64,000 bases of DNA, from the NCBI RefSeq assembly GCF_047495875.1, contig NC_092497.1, positions 71,046,134 through 71,110,133 on the forward strand. Direction: 5' to 3'. The stretch is from Pithys albifrons albifrons. Taxonomy: Eukaryota > Chordata > Aves > Passeriformes > Thamnophilidae. The position numbers were made by a program, and so were the translations under genes. Shown here in pieces: positions 43,373-56,215 of the stretch; the stretch's first letter is position 1; each line of letters begins with the position of its first letter. A model generated the notes under the pieces. It was not told where the DNA came from. It did not search any database and saw nothing but the letters and a program-made list of their open reading frames with translations.

Positions 43373-46075
43373 TCCTTGGCTAGCCTGTCAGCACTGGGCA
43401 GTGGGTTTGTGCATCATAGTCAGGGTCTGAGCCTTCCCCCAACATTGAAATACCTGCAAAAGTTGCTATGATGTTTAGAGTGGAGTTTAGATTAAAAAAA
43501 AAGTCATTTTCAATAACTTGATTTATTAAAAATTTATATTCCTCATCCTTCATTATAAATGTCACTGCTACTTTTCTGATATTTAATACCTTAAATTCTG
43601 CCCCATGCTTCATGTTCTAATTTGTTTCTGTCAAGAAAATGAAGAGATTCATGCCTAGGAATGCTACTAGTTAGGGAAATTCATCCTTCTTATCATTGTC
43701 AAAACACTCTAGGCTTCTTGGGAAAAAGAAAGTAAAAAACTTAATTTTAAAAAATAATTTTGTCAGAAGTGTTTTTAATAAACTAGTACAATCTTTTTGC
43801 CTTAAAATTTGGTGTTGGTGATAATTTTCTGTGTGCTTTGCACTTTGGACATCCAAAATAAGAAAAGCTTCTACTGAGAAACTGTCACCCTAAAACTACT
43901 CTGGGATGTGCCTAAATAGTTAATTATAAATACTTGAGGCCACATTTGATATTTCTGCTTTGTCAGTGAGATACTTTGAAATTCCTCGTTCTCTGTGCTG
44001 AGAAAGGTGATATTGAAGGTACTGTGATTATTTTCATTGGATTGTCTGCCTGTGTTTTTATTTCTCTGCCTCAAGGGATTCAGCAGAATATCACAATTAC
44101 ACCTTGTTAAAAAGTAACAAGTAACAAGTAGTTTATTTTATCGCTGGTCACAGGAAAAGTAATGAAGCTACTTGTGAAGTGGGACAGTAAGCAAGTGCAA
44201 GAAAACTTTGTGTTGGCTAGGATTCATCCTTTCACCGTCTAGTTTGTGTTAAGTCTTTTATTTTCTAATTCTGTATTTGTCAGCCTGATTTGTCAAAGAT
44301 TTCTGCAACAAGGACTCACACCACTGGATCTAATGGAACTACTGATGTTTTGCATTAAGAGACATAGAAATTGAACTAAAATGAGAAAACCATCATTGTT
44401 TAAGTATTTTCTGGAATTTTGATTCATATCAGTTTCATAAAAAGCTCCTTTGCAATGTCACTTGTGCATCTGAATACCCAGATAATTTCCTTATGCTAAG
44501 AAACTCTAATGCTATGCTGTTGATCTTCATTTCTACTAGTGAAACTACATAAGCAATGCTGTTTGCAGGTTCTTGGAAAGCCACAGGTTGCTGTGGTTGA
44601 TTGCTGCTGCTAAGGGTCAGATTTCTGCCAGGCTACTCTTTCTTCATATGGTTTGCTCACTGCTTGAAAAGGGTTACACTGTCTTATTTTTGGAGATTGT
44701 TTTCTAAGCTTGTCTTATCATGAACTGGAGGAAGACAGATGAGAGATATGGTGGTTGTATTATAATGAAAATAGGTTTTCTGAGGAAATTAAATGGTCAT
44801 ATATATGTAGCCAAGACTTTAAGGAAGCTTGAAGAATGGGTAACAGTCTTTCAGGATATTATTATAATTTAGTGACACTCCTCTTTAATAGATTTATTCC
44901 AGCTCTCTAAGTAAGGATGGCCATTCTACTAGGACTAAGTTTCATCAAACAGCATATAAATTCAAATGAACCCAGGGGGAAGTACTACGTAAAGTGAAAA
45001 AGTGTATTACAAAAATCAAGAGGAAAATAAACTTTTTTGGATAACTGCATTCTTTTCAATTATCTTCTTTTTTTCAAGACTTTATTGTTCAGATTTGCTA
45101 AATGAAAAGAAAAATAATTCTTTCATTACTGCTTTTCTGCTTTTTTTCCTCTCATCTTCTTTCATTCTCAGTATCCTAATGATTTTTAAAACTACCTTGC
45201 TCTGTCTTTTCTTTCTTAATGGATTGCCTCCTCCCAACTCACTTGTAGGGAGTGGAAAGGCAAATCTGTACTTCATCCTCCCCCTGGATAATATGCATCA
45301 TGCTACTCCCAGGTTCTTCTTTGAACTTCTCAGTCATGATAAGTATATATAGCATAAAGATGGCATCTGGCTATAAAAAAAGGATGAATACAAGAAATGG
45401 TTACAATAAAATCAGAAGAGAATGGACTTTCTTCTTATTTTCACAACCTATAAAAATGTCATAACTGTACCTGGGACACTTTGATAGTCATTGGTTAGTC
45501 TATTACTAAAAACATAACCTCTTTCTTGAGTAGCTTATACATGTTCCTAAAAACAATGGGCATAAAGTGAGTTAAAATTTCTTTGAATGCATGTGCTGTT
45601 ACAACACAGTCTGTGATGTGTACATGGAAGTGTACTAGCCAAACTACTTATAAATAATTTTTTTCTGTCTGTTAGAAGTTTTAAGCTCTAACTTCTTATT
45701 ATCATTAAAATAATGAGCAGTCAAAACTCTGTTTCATAAAGTAAAAATACAATTTAAATATTAATTCATTTCACAAAAGAGTTTTTAACCATTAACTGCC
45801 TTACAGGTCATAGCTGTAAAAAACATCATAGAAGCTTCTTTCAGAACAAAATCTTGTGTAAATGGCAGTTATTCACTAATGTACTGACATTCTTTAAGTG
45901 CATGTCAGTGTTCTCATTGATGACAGTGCTGTCTGGCTAGAATGAGTGTAGTAAAGGAAGATAAAGGACCATTCATGGGCATTTTAACCTTCCAGTCATA
46001 TTTATCTGGATATTATGATTGTGTCTATGACAGAATTAAAATTGTACATATCCTAATACTGTGTTTTCCTTCTAG
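43373..46075. other. AT-rich non-coding stretch, likely intron
   Basis: No repeat or gene recognised. It lies directly upstream of the candidate exon at 46076; the last bases hold a branch-point-like CTAAT (about 46051) and the pyrimidine-rich TGTTTTCCTTCTAG. Confidence 0.5.
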
Positions 46076-46195
46076 GTTTTTGGAGACCAAAATCAAGGAG
46101 CAGTTTTCCTACGTGAATTTACATTGATTCGGAGAGAAAGTCTTCATGATGATTTCCTATCTGATTTGCTGAATAACTACAAAACAGAAGATCTG
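46076..46195 (+). CDS. Candidate host-gene coding exon, 40 codons, phase 0-0
   Basis: A 120-bp segment between a strong acceptor (TTTTCCTTCTAG, with CTAAT about 20 nt upstream) and a good donor (CTG followed by GTAGGA). Only one frame is open through the segment. It starts VFGDQNQGAVFLREFTLI and ends with SDLLNNYKTEDL, a composition typical of a conserved globular protein and unlike the surrounding AT-rich chance frames. A stop (TAG) sits directly upstream in that frame, as expected for an intron edge. The exon length is a multiple of three, so it could be skipped without a frame change. I could not assign the gene, and no second exon was found with confidence. The call rests on splice signals and codon-like sequence only. 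Confidence 0.6.
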
Positions 46196-46921
46196 GTAGG
46201 AATCTCCTATTATTCGATAATATTTGGTAAAAGATGATTGTTGAGATACAGATTTTTGTGGTAGGTGTTTCATTCTGCCTATTCATCTATGGAAAGTAAC
46301 AAAATCAGATTTTTAGCTACATAAAAATGTCATGCTAAAAACATTGTAAATTCCATGTAAATAAAGACTTGTTCATAGAATGGATGTCACATGCGTATGA
46401 AGTTTCATTATTTTAAGGACAAATTTTTCAAAAGAAGCACAGGTTGGTCTTTTGTTTTCTAATGGAAAGCAAATCAATGGAAATACTTGTCCAGAATTTT
46501 GACAGTCTAATTTGCAACTGTTATTTGCTTTGCACATGGAGACGGAGATTATTTTTTTATTAAATATTAATGAGTAAAGTTAAATTTACAGGTTATGTAA
46601 AAATAAATGATGCTTTGAAAGGAATTATTTTATTTAATGCACGCAGTTGAAAGGAATAATTTTATCAAATATACCCAATAATGTAGCAAACAGGGAAAAC
46701 AGATTTAAGAAAGATATACTTTTATTCTTGTCTATATGACTGTCAAAGTATTTATTTCAGTTCTGAAGGATTTAACGTTGTCTAGCATCTGACATTTTTG
46801 AAGAAAAGAATATGGAAGTAAATAACTTGGGAGGCTTGCTTAATCATGCTTTAATATGAAATAAAACAAGCCAGCTGGTTTTAAACTTACAGCAAAATTT
46901 TATGCTACAAAGATTAGTAAG
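46196..46921. other. AT-rich stretch, likely intron
   Basis: Follows the candidate exon's donor. No recognised elements. Confidence 0.45.
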
Positions 46922-47323
46922 GGACTAGAGCATCTCTTATGAATGAGCTGGGCTTGTTCTGTCTCAAGAAGACAAAACTGAGAGGGGACCTCATCAGTGT
47001 ATACGAGTATCTGAAGGGATGGTATAAAGAAGATGGAGCCAGGCTCTTCTCCATGGTGCTGAGAAACAGGACAAGAGGCAATGGACAAAACTGAAGCACA
47101 GGAAGTTCCACCTGGACATGAGGAAGAACTTTCTTACTGTATGGGTGACTGAGCACTGGGAACAGATTGGCCAGAGAGGTTGTGGATTCTTCCTCACTGG
47201 ACCTATTCAAGAACTGTCTGGTCACAATCCTGTGCCATTTACTAGGATGACCCTGCTTGGGCAGGAAGGTTGGACACAATGACCCACTGTGACTTCCAGT
47301 CTTACACATTCTGTGATTCTGTA
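46922..47323 (+). mobile_element. CR1 LINE 3' end
   Basis: It reads GCTGGGCTTGTTCTGTCTCA, GGGGACCTCATCAGTGTATA, AAGTTCCACCTGGACATGAG and ends CACATTCTGTGATTCTGTA. A 3' fragment of CR1 with its octamer tail, in the same orientation as the candidate exon. No coding potential remains. Confidence 0.88.
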
Positions 47324-50300
47324 AAGTTTTAGGTTTGATATTTTCAAGGGTTGATGCATCTTGATGTCCAGCAACTTGTGGTTTAACAGCAGTAGTGGTG
47401 CATTAGCATCAGAATTGGTGATATATTTTAGGGATTAAGTACTCCATAGGATTCAGTTTTTATTTAGTCTGTACAATAGAGTATTGCCTTTTCTTTCCTA
47501 TCCAATAGGATTGGGCAGGAAAAGAAAGTTGTTCTAGAAATTTGTGTTTGCACAGCCTTTCTTAGTGGCTTTTTAATAAAGTTTTAACTTTATTAGGGTA
47601 CTTAATGTATAAGTGAATGTTGCCAAATATCATTGGTGGGGCCACGTAGAGCTAGGACTTCAGAAGAATGGGGTGGATGTCTTTTGATAAATGTTGTTGC
47701 TCAGGTCAAAGCAACCAGAAGACTTGAAATAACTTTCCTGTATTTTGCTTGAAATATTTTAAATATATGTGACTTGTTCACTCTGTGCTATGCAGACTAT
47801 TTCAAAGACAAGCACTAATTTCAACAGGGGCCTATTTCTGCCACTTCTTCGAAATTTGTGTTTCCTACATATTAGTGCATTTGTTTTTCAAAATTTCTGT
47901 TGCCTATACAGGATATTGTTCCAATTTTATTGGTGTAGACTCAAAGGCTCATAGCCATTAAGGTCAAAAGCGTCTGCTTTTCTTGAGTGCTTTGAGACAC
48001 AAGGATGCATTTTTTTCAATTCACCTCACATGACACAGCATTAAGTTAAGAGGGGAACTAGTGACCTCAAATGCAGTCCTAACTGCTCAGCATCTTTGTC
48101 TGGCAAGCTGAAGATAACAGGTAAGGCAGCTACAAAATTAAGTATATGATTACTAAGGTATCAGACAAAATGCTAGAAGTGACTTGACTAGTCATGCAAA
48201 CATTGTTATAGAAGCAGATACAAAGTACTGTTTCCAAGAAAAGAAAGCACAGACTGTATTTCAGGGCCAATCTTTCTCAAGTCATATGACCAATACATTC
48301 TTTCCTGTAATTTCCGCTGAGATAATGGTGTATCTAATGAGGAAAACCTACTGAAAAACTATTTTTCTAGCAAATGAGACACAGAGAAAACAGCCTCTTT
48401 TATCATAGTTCCTCAGTAAATCTCCCAGTTTGGTTCTTTTTCAAAGTCCTGTGATTTACGTAGGGTAGTCTTTTCTGTTTACAACTATTCAAAACTTGTG
48501 TACACCCAGAGCCTCAGTGAAAGTCTGTCAGCTGTCTTCAGTATCATTTATAAAGTCTTCAAGCTTTCTGTTTCACCTTAATGCTGCCATGAGCTGATTT
48601 GATGCTTTCTGGGAAAATTCAGACTGCTGATCCATATTTTTAAGTTACTGTCTGAGAAAGGTGCCTTCAACTTAAAAAAAAATCCCTCATATATGACTAT
48701 TTTTGTTGGTAGCTGAGAGCATTCAAAAAGGTTGATTCAGTTCTGATATTGAAAAGTGATATCCCCATAACTCCATAACTACTTGGGATAAGAGATGCAT
48801 TTCCAAGGGTGCCACATAAGTCTTTTATAGTATAAATGAGAGAATGACCACAATCAGTAAGCAGATTTACATAGCTTTCTGGACCTATGCATTAAAAGCT
48901 GTTGGCAATGATGTTGTAGTAACACCTTGCAATTCTCAGCAAAAGTTGGAGAGATTGAAAAAATTTTTGTTTTCTTGTGACCAGTTAGTACAGCAAATAT
49001 ACTTAATGTGAAAATTCAATACCTGCTTGTAAGGCAGTTTTAAGCAATTGTTTGCAAGACTGTGTGTTTAAAAGTACAAAATAGCCAAAATATCTTAGAC
49101 TGTGATGGTTAATATCCAGTGAAAAATACAAAGCAGTATATAACCTTTTTTTACTGTACCATAGTGGATACCATATTTCTACAACAGAGAAGCTATAGGC
49201 TTTATCTTGGTTATTGAAATTATCACAGAGATGCTTTTCTCATCTTTCAATTCTAGTGCTTGTAGAAAACATTATTTAGCCTCTTAGTAATGTAGCTCTT
49301 TGGTCTTATTTTCCATTTCAATATAAACACTAAAACCCAAGTGTATTTCTGTAGCCCTACCATCATTTCCTTCAGGAGGTAATTTGATGGAAGCCAGAGG
49401 AAGATTTATATTTTTATCATTTTCTGTCGGGTGTGCAGTCAATAACTGAGATTACAGTTACAAAATCATTCAAAGGAAGACACTGAGGTAAGTTTCTCAG
49501 TTCCAAAGTTACAGTGGTTTTCCTTCTTCTAGAAAAAATACTGGAAATAATTTAATAATCTTAAAATAATTTAAAATATAATGGATTTAGACAAAAAACA
49601 TAAGGCTAAGGAATTTCCTAGTTTAAAAAATATGTCAAGGATTGTAATCCTATATTTTGGGAGAAGTTCCTATGTGTTCCATGCACTCCTGAAAGTCAGG
49701 AATGATAATTTTTGGAATTCAGGAATCCCGAGGTACCTCTATAGAAAGTAACTGTTTTAATGAGCAATTGTTTAAAACCTTAGATTAAATCCAAACTTTT
49801 CTGTTCTGAGACCTGATTCTGAAGTTATTGACTACAATTTCTCTACATCATAAAGAAGTAAGAAGGAAAGCAAGCACTGTAAACAGTGAGAAAATCTAGA
49901 TGTATATCTAAAATTTGTTTTTCACTCTATAGCAGTTGATTCTGATATTTAGAATGTAATGCTTTTGCTTTTTAGATGGGAGGGTTAATTTTCAGATGGG
50001 AAATCACCAGACCATTGGAATTACAGGGTCTGTCCCATGGAGATGCCAACATGATAATGAAAAATGCCTTGATGGTGTGAGGTACTCTCCTCTGACTAGT
50101 CTTACTTTGTATCTGTTCTTTGTAGGTAACAGATCTCCCCAGTGCAGATTAAGACCGTCCTATGTATGCTCCTGCCAATTCAATTACTTGCAAATCGTTA
50201 TTCTCTCCTGGCAGAGCCATAATATTGACTTAAATATCTTGAAGTGTAAAGCAGAACTGTCTGTATTTCTACTTACTCCCAAAGATCAGGAATTGTTTAA

Positions 50301-53300
50301 GAGTTCTCTGGAAAATAATGGCCTCAGAGAGACTGAAATCACAAGTGTTTTGAAATGTTTCTCAGTTTATTCTTTTAATAATTGCTACTGTTTTCCTTCA
50401 GACTAATTTGCTCTAAGATGAAAGTTTTTATCTTGAAGGTTCACCTACTTTTAAACAAGGAAGTATTAAATGCATTTAGAGATATGTGGATAATCTAAAA
50501 CTAAAATTAGAATGGATCATCGACACTTGCCATTTGCCTTAATTCTAAATGTCTACAAGTACTCAAATACCAAAAGGTTTGAACACTTTCTTGTCCATTT
50601 TTTCTGATTACCTCTTAATAATACCATTTACATCCCTTTAAAAATAGTAACATGACCGTTGAGTTTTTGGATCCCTAACTGTTCCTGTACTTTTCTGTTA
50701 GAAAACTAATCAAGGCATCCATACACAAGGGAAAAAAATTACATTCCAAAGCTTTGAGTCCAGATCCCACAGCTGCCAAAACTATCCCATTACTGTATCT
50801 AGATCTGGAGTTCAGACAGTAGAGAAGGAGACCATTTTTAGAAAGATTGCATTATAAGCCTTGCCCACACTAGGAAAATGAAAAACTGTAACACAATTAA
50901 GGCATTGTTTGTGTAATGATATAGAACACTGTTTAGTCTACCGCAGTATTTAAACAGAGGTAAATTTATGCATATCTGTTCCAGATACCTCTCTTCTACA
51001 ACTGAAGTCTTTTCTAGAGTCTCTCAAATTAAATGGCTTTATTGTTTGTGTCACTGAAGTACTGGAAACTCTTTTTTTCCATTACACTGTTTCCAACCTA
51101 TGTGAATGTAATTCAAAAGCTATTGTCTTCTTTTGCACTAGTATAACATGGGGATGCTCTCTATGCCTGAAAGTCTTGCTTCTGTGCAGTTTAGTAAAAG
51201 TATTTTGAAACTGTAAATTGGAACTGTAGTTTAAATAGTTTAAGAATAAAATTAGTCAAGAAAAGTTGTTACCCTCAAAATATGTGTAGTTCTAGCTTTT
51301 CAAAGCAAACACTTAACATTACTGTGTTACATGGTGTCAATTGATGAAAATGATCAATTCCTCTTTTTATATAATCAGCAAAATTTCTGTAATAGTTTCT
51401 ATGGAATTTAGTGAAGGTACAACAGATGAAAGGTGAGCATGAAGTAGATGAAAGAATAAGATAAAAGGTCCCTAGTGAGAAAGACGGTATACTGACCTGA
51501 GGTATTCCGAACTTTCTCCTTTACCTAAGGTTATGAATTTCACCTTGAAATGTTCTACAGAAGGCAAAACATGAGTGGAAAGAGCTATAACCTTTTAACA
51601 ACTAGTGATGATGAAATGAGTAGCTCAATTAAATGCTTTGGAGGCAAGTACTTCTTTTGTTGGATTTAGATTATATCCTTGACTAAGAATGCCTTTTTCT
51701 ACTGCTAGGAACATATTTGCTGATTGTTTATGTTGTAAGTATTAGCTGATGCTATTAAAAAAAATGGTTCCATTTTTGGAATGGTTCCATTTCTTAAATT
51801 GTTTGTAAGTTTACCATTCATCTTACCTTCATAATTCTGTGCTAGGCTAGTATAGCTTTAAAATTCTGCTAGTTTTCTTTCTTTATATGTGTGTATATAT
51901 ATGCTATGTGTCTAATTGAAGATCTGTGTACCCCTTTGTAATGCCTATATAGATGCCATGTTTGCAAGACAAGTCTCAGAAATCTGAAGTAACGTAGACT
52001 TTTTAGCAACTGCTCACTACTAAGTTGTCTAAAACAGACTAAGAAACAAGTCACAGATTATTCTTTCAGTTTTGCTTTTCCAGTACTTATAAAGATGCTT
52101 CAGGACTACAGGCTTTTCAAGAATGCTTCCCTTTCTTCCCAGTTTCACAGAGCATTCTTAGCTCCACTGGATATAGACAGAGTTTGTGATCAACACTATC
52201 TCTTGCAGTTACTAGAGACTTTGCCAGCAGTCTTCCACCCCTGGTTAATGGCTCTCAGCATCACAGTAAATGAAAGGAGAATTGTTTTTTTACATTCTCC
52301 ATTAACCTAGGCTACCTCCTGAGAATGAATGTTGGACAACCCAGCTTTGAATTTCTGAGGGAGTTAACACATTGGAGGGATTAGAGAAGTTAGAAATGCT
52401 TAAGCTTTTCCCTTTTTGGGTCATGCTAAATTATACCAAGGCTTTATTCCTAAGAAAACTATCTTACTGAAAAATCGCTGAAAGAGTTCAGAGTCTAAAT
52501 TTAGATTTCTGAGCTAAAAGTAAGTTTGTGTGCCTGTATATTTCCTAGCTGTCATGTGTGCCATGGCCTGGCACAGTTTATTGAGTTGCTTCTGGTCTAG
52601 GACACTGATAAAGGGTTTTGAGACTCCTGCTGCTGAACTGTGCAGTAGGACAATGCCAATTCCAACATCAGCAAAATGCACTGATGAGTTTATAGTTTAC
52701 ACTAATGATTGGAAAGCTTGGATTCTAACATCTTCACTGTCTGTGCCAGAAAATAAGTCTCCTTTCCCTATTTTAAAAATTTACCTTCTGTTTGTGGGAA
52801 GGGTTTTTTAGTTATTATTTTTATTATTTTTTAAATTTATTTTTAAGGATGTTAATATGACTCTGTGGTTCTGTGATCCTCATCTCATGGATGCCGTAAA
52901 GCTTAGAGTCATGGTATTAAAGAGCACATAGTTTTTGAAGTAGCTTATCCAAGCATACTAATAGGCAAAACCTGTACATTTCCATGCTCATATCAGGAAA
53001 TCCACAAGTGGACTTGCGGACATCGATAAAGCCCTAACAGCATCAGAATCAAGTGGCTGCTTCCAACAGTATTATCACATTTACTCTGCTCCTAATGTCT
53101 AGATTTATGATTGTAAGTACTTGAATAGCTATGAATGGATGAACACAGAATCAGAATAAATCCTAAATTGCTCATCCTGCATTACAATACCATTAAGCAT
53201 AATGCAGTTTCAATAATCAATTGCCACGTACTGAAATTATTCTATTATGATGAATATGTTTAATCTGTTGGCATTTTTAATTAGCATTCCATAGTTGTCT

Positions 53301-55779
53301 TATTAACTTTTTAGTTGAAGATTACATTCAGGTCAGTTTCAGTTTTGTTCTTCTGTGTTTTCCGTGGCTTCTCTTCCTTGTAGCTTTCAGATTAGCAGTG
53401 AAGGCCTGTAGCCAAATACGTTTGCTGTACTCTATAGCGCCTTCTAACAAGATGTTTGTCAGCCTGATCATACTAGATTTTTTTGTAGATTTTTGGGAAA
53501 GCAAGTAGCAAAAGATTATTGGTAAAATCTAAACAGTGGGTATATTAGAAAAAGATACAGGATATAGGATATATATCTAGCCTTGAAATGACAATCCACT
53601 GTAGTGCTTTTTGCTGCTACATGGAGACTGTTGCTAGAGTGGGCTTTCAAAATAAATAAATTTATTTTTTTGCATTACTTTGTGCAATCTTTTATGTCTA
53701 CAATGTCTTTTCCAAAAAGTCTAATTTATTTATCATTCTACAGAGAGTTTACTGTTTGAATGGGACGCTTGTTTCTGTTTCATGTAGGTTTTCACTCTGT
53801 CATTCTCACCCGATCTCCCTCAGTAACAATGTTTCTTCCCTCTTCTTCCACTGAAAAAGTGAAGGCTCTGGAACAATCTTCATTTCTCAATATAAATACA
53901 CTATGATAGATATTAAGTACAATTCCTATTTATGATGAAGATAGAAATGAATGTGCATTAGGACCAGAAGACAGTGAGGACTAGAAGAAAAGGAATGGTG
54001 GGGTATTATCTCTCAAAGAATTAGTTTTTTTCAGTGTAGTAATTACCCCTAAGAAAGTTTATTTTTTGCAGAGGTTGGTTTTCCCTGTGCTGTGATGATT
54101 ACAGAAAGAGACCTGTTGACCCCTCTCTGTGTACTGACCTCAGTTTTCAGATGTTTTATACCTCTCTCATCATACAGATTCTGGACTAGGACCTGGACCA
54201 AGAATTTTACTGAGAATTCATGGGTAGCAAAAGATAGTTTTAGTGTGTACTCATTGTCAGTTCCTTCACTTGCTGCTGAAAATTCTAGATGCAGTTTTCT
54301 GCATGATAAGAATTCTTACTGCCTTCCCATCCTGTGGAAATAAAATCTCTTGCATATTTGTGTTGCAAGAAAATTAGGGTGTTACGTTTATTCCTGCATG
54401 CTTTGCTGACCAGTTGGGTTATCTTTATCAGAGATAAACTCTTTTTGCCTTCAGTTCTCTATGATTTAAACTTCAATTGTGAGATTATAAGTTGTAGATT
54501 CCATTCCATATATGAATCTGAACCAATGAAATACATGATTTTTATAAATACATTAAGAAATATGCCTATGGACCTGCAAAGTATTGTGGCTACTTTGTGC
54601 CTATTTAGAAATTACAGTGTTTGGTGTATATTTAAGTGGAATCCTCAGAATTTGGAATGTGTGTGTGATTTTTTTCTACTTTCGGTTTTAACACACAGAG
54701 AAGAAGATAAGGAAGTGATTTGTTCCAGGAGCAGTTCTGTGATTCTTTTGTTTATCCATTCTGTCCCCGCAAACAAACCAACACCAGTCTATTCTACCTC
54801 TTTGTAGTAAGTCTGTGAATTTGTTGGAAACCAGATACCCCAAATGGACCTTTGACGTACCATTGTCAGTAATAGTGAGTGATTTTCTAGTTAGTACTTC
54901 AAAATCACTTCCTCACCATATTTAAAAAATCCAGCAAGGTGATTGGTGGTCTGCTTTAACGAAATTGCTTGAATATGAGTAGTGAAGGGAGAGAAAAAGA
55001 AAAACTATAAAGGCAAAATGTTGTGGTTTGGGAAGATATTTGTTCTGTCCCTTTGTTTCTGAAAGATTGTCTGCTAATCTTAGTACAATAGGCATATATG
55101 AACTTTAAAAACACAGCTGCATTTTAATTTAGATTAACAAAGATTACAAGTGCCCAGTACATAGTATACTTTCATTGACTTACACAAACATTCTCTCTTT
55201 TTTCCCCAAAAAACCTTTTTTAATAGTGTTAACAATTGTGTTTACTCTTGTGTTTTACCATGTTCATGTTTCAACATAATGCTGAAAATTCCCAATATTA
55301 TATGAAAATATAGCTCAGTTATTTAGTTTCTGTTAGCATCTGTTTGCTTACATATCCATGAGAAACTGCACTAAATAATCTTAGCCAAATTATTTTTTAC
55401 TGTATCTTTTGTATCAGTCTTGGCATAAAAAATGGAAAAAAATCACTTCAGCAAGTTCCACTGACTTTGCACAATTTATAGCAGAGAGAGAAAATTCTGT
55501 GGTTAAATCCTTATAGATCGTTTAATGATTGAAACATTTACTTTATGATCATTTGTGGTTGCACAATTTGCATTCATTCAGCAGTGCAAATATGAATGAT
55601 AACTTATTAATAATTGACTTAATGTTCAGACCTCTTTGGCAGCATCCTCTGGGTCTTTATTTTCTGTGTTTTCCCCAGGTTTTTTGGTGATATATGGGTA
55701 TTGGGTAATTAGGTAAACTCAGGAAACAATTAAAAGAGAGAGAAGATTAGGAATGTGTAAGGAACAGGCAATGTTCTTT
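47324..55779. other. AT-rich non-coding stretch
   Basis: About 8.5 kb without recognised repeats or supported exons. The longest frames (49996-50406 and 54334-54807, plus) begin with ATG but lack motifs and splice context. Confidence 0.45.
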
Positions 55780-55799
55780 TTAAAATGAATTAGTAAACA

Positions 55800-56215
55800 A
55801 GGCATAAATTGATTGAACTGGCCTGGTCCCACAGCCTCTTCTCACAGGGTAAAGGCTCCAGCCCAACTGCCTTGGTGAATTCCTCTCACTTCCAACCAGT
55901 TGGCTGGTGTCTGTCCTGCATCCAGGGAGATATTCACAATGTGGTCTGTTGTTCACAGTAGTGAGGGCCCAATCTTTTCCCAGGCTCTTGGGGCTGTCTT
56001 GCAGCCACGTGCTAATGCTCTTCCCCATTGATGCCCAGGTACGTAGCTGGCCGCTGCTCAGCTTGCTGCCCACTAGCACCATCCTCCATAGCTGCTACTA
56101 GGTTGTGCTGGTGACAGCCTGCACCCCACAGGGTTCTGCCTTCCTGGGGAAGGCATTCTTGATGGCAGATTTCTATCACAGTCCTTTTGGGTAGCTGTCA
56201 TCCCCTGAAGTTATA
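55800..56215. other. GC-richer block of unknown origin
   Basis: About 400 bp clearly less AT-rich than its flanks, with a 100-codon open frame on the minus strand (55780-56082). Composition resembles the LTR blocks seen elsewhere, but no TATA/AATAAA pair, TG/CA ends or target duplication was found. It may be an old LTR or other repeat, or an exon or processed copy of a non-coding transcript. Confidence 0.35.

Noticed and set aside
49996..50406. 136-codon open frame, plus strand
   Set aside because: No recognisable domain, and the internal composition matches the AT-rich background.
52095..52310. 71-codon frame after a TTTTCCAG acceptor-like site
   Set aside because: The frame is not continuous with the acceptor, there is no convincing donor, and the peptide resembles no family I know.
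54334..54807. 157-codon open frame, plus strand
   Set aside because: The longest non-repeat frame, but Cys/Phe/Leu-rich as expected from T-rich DNA, and no motif or splice support.
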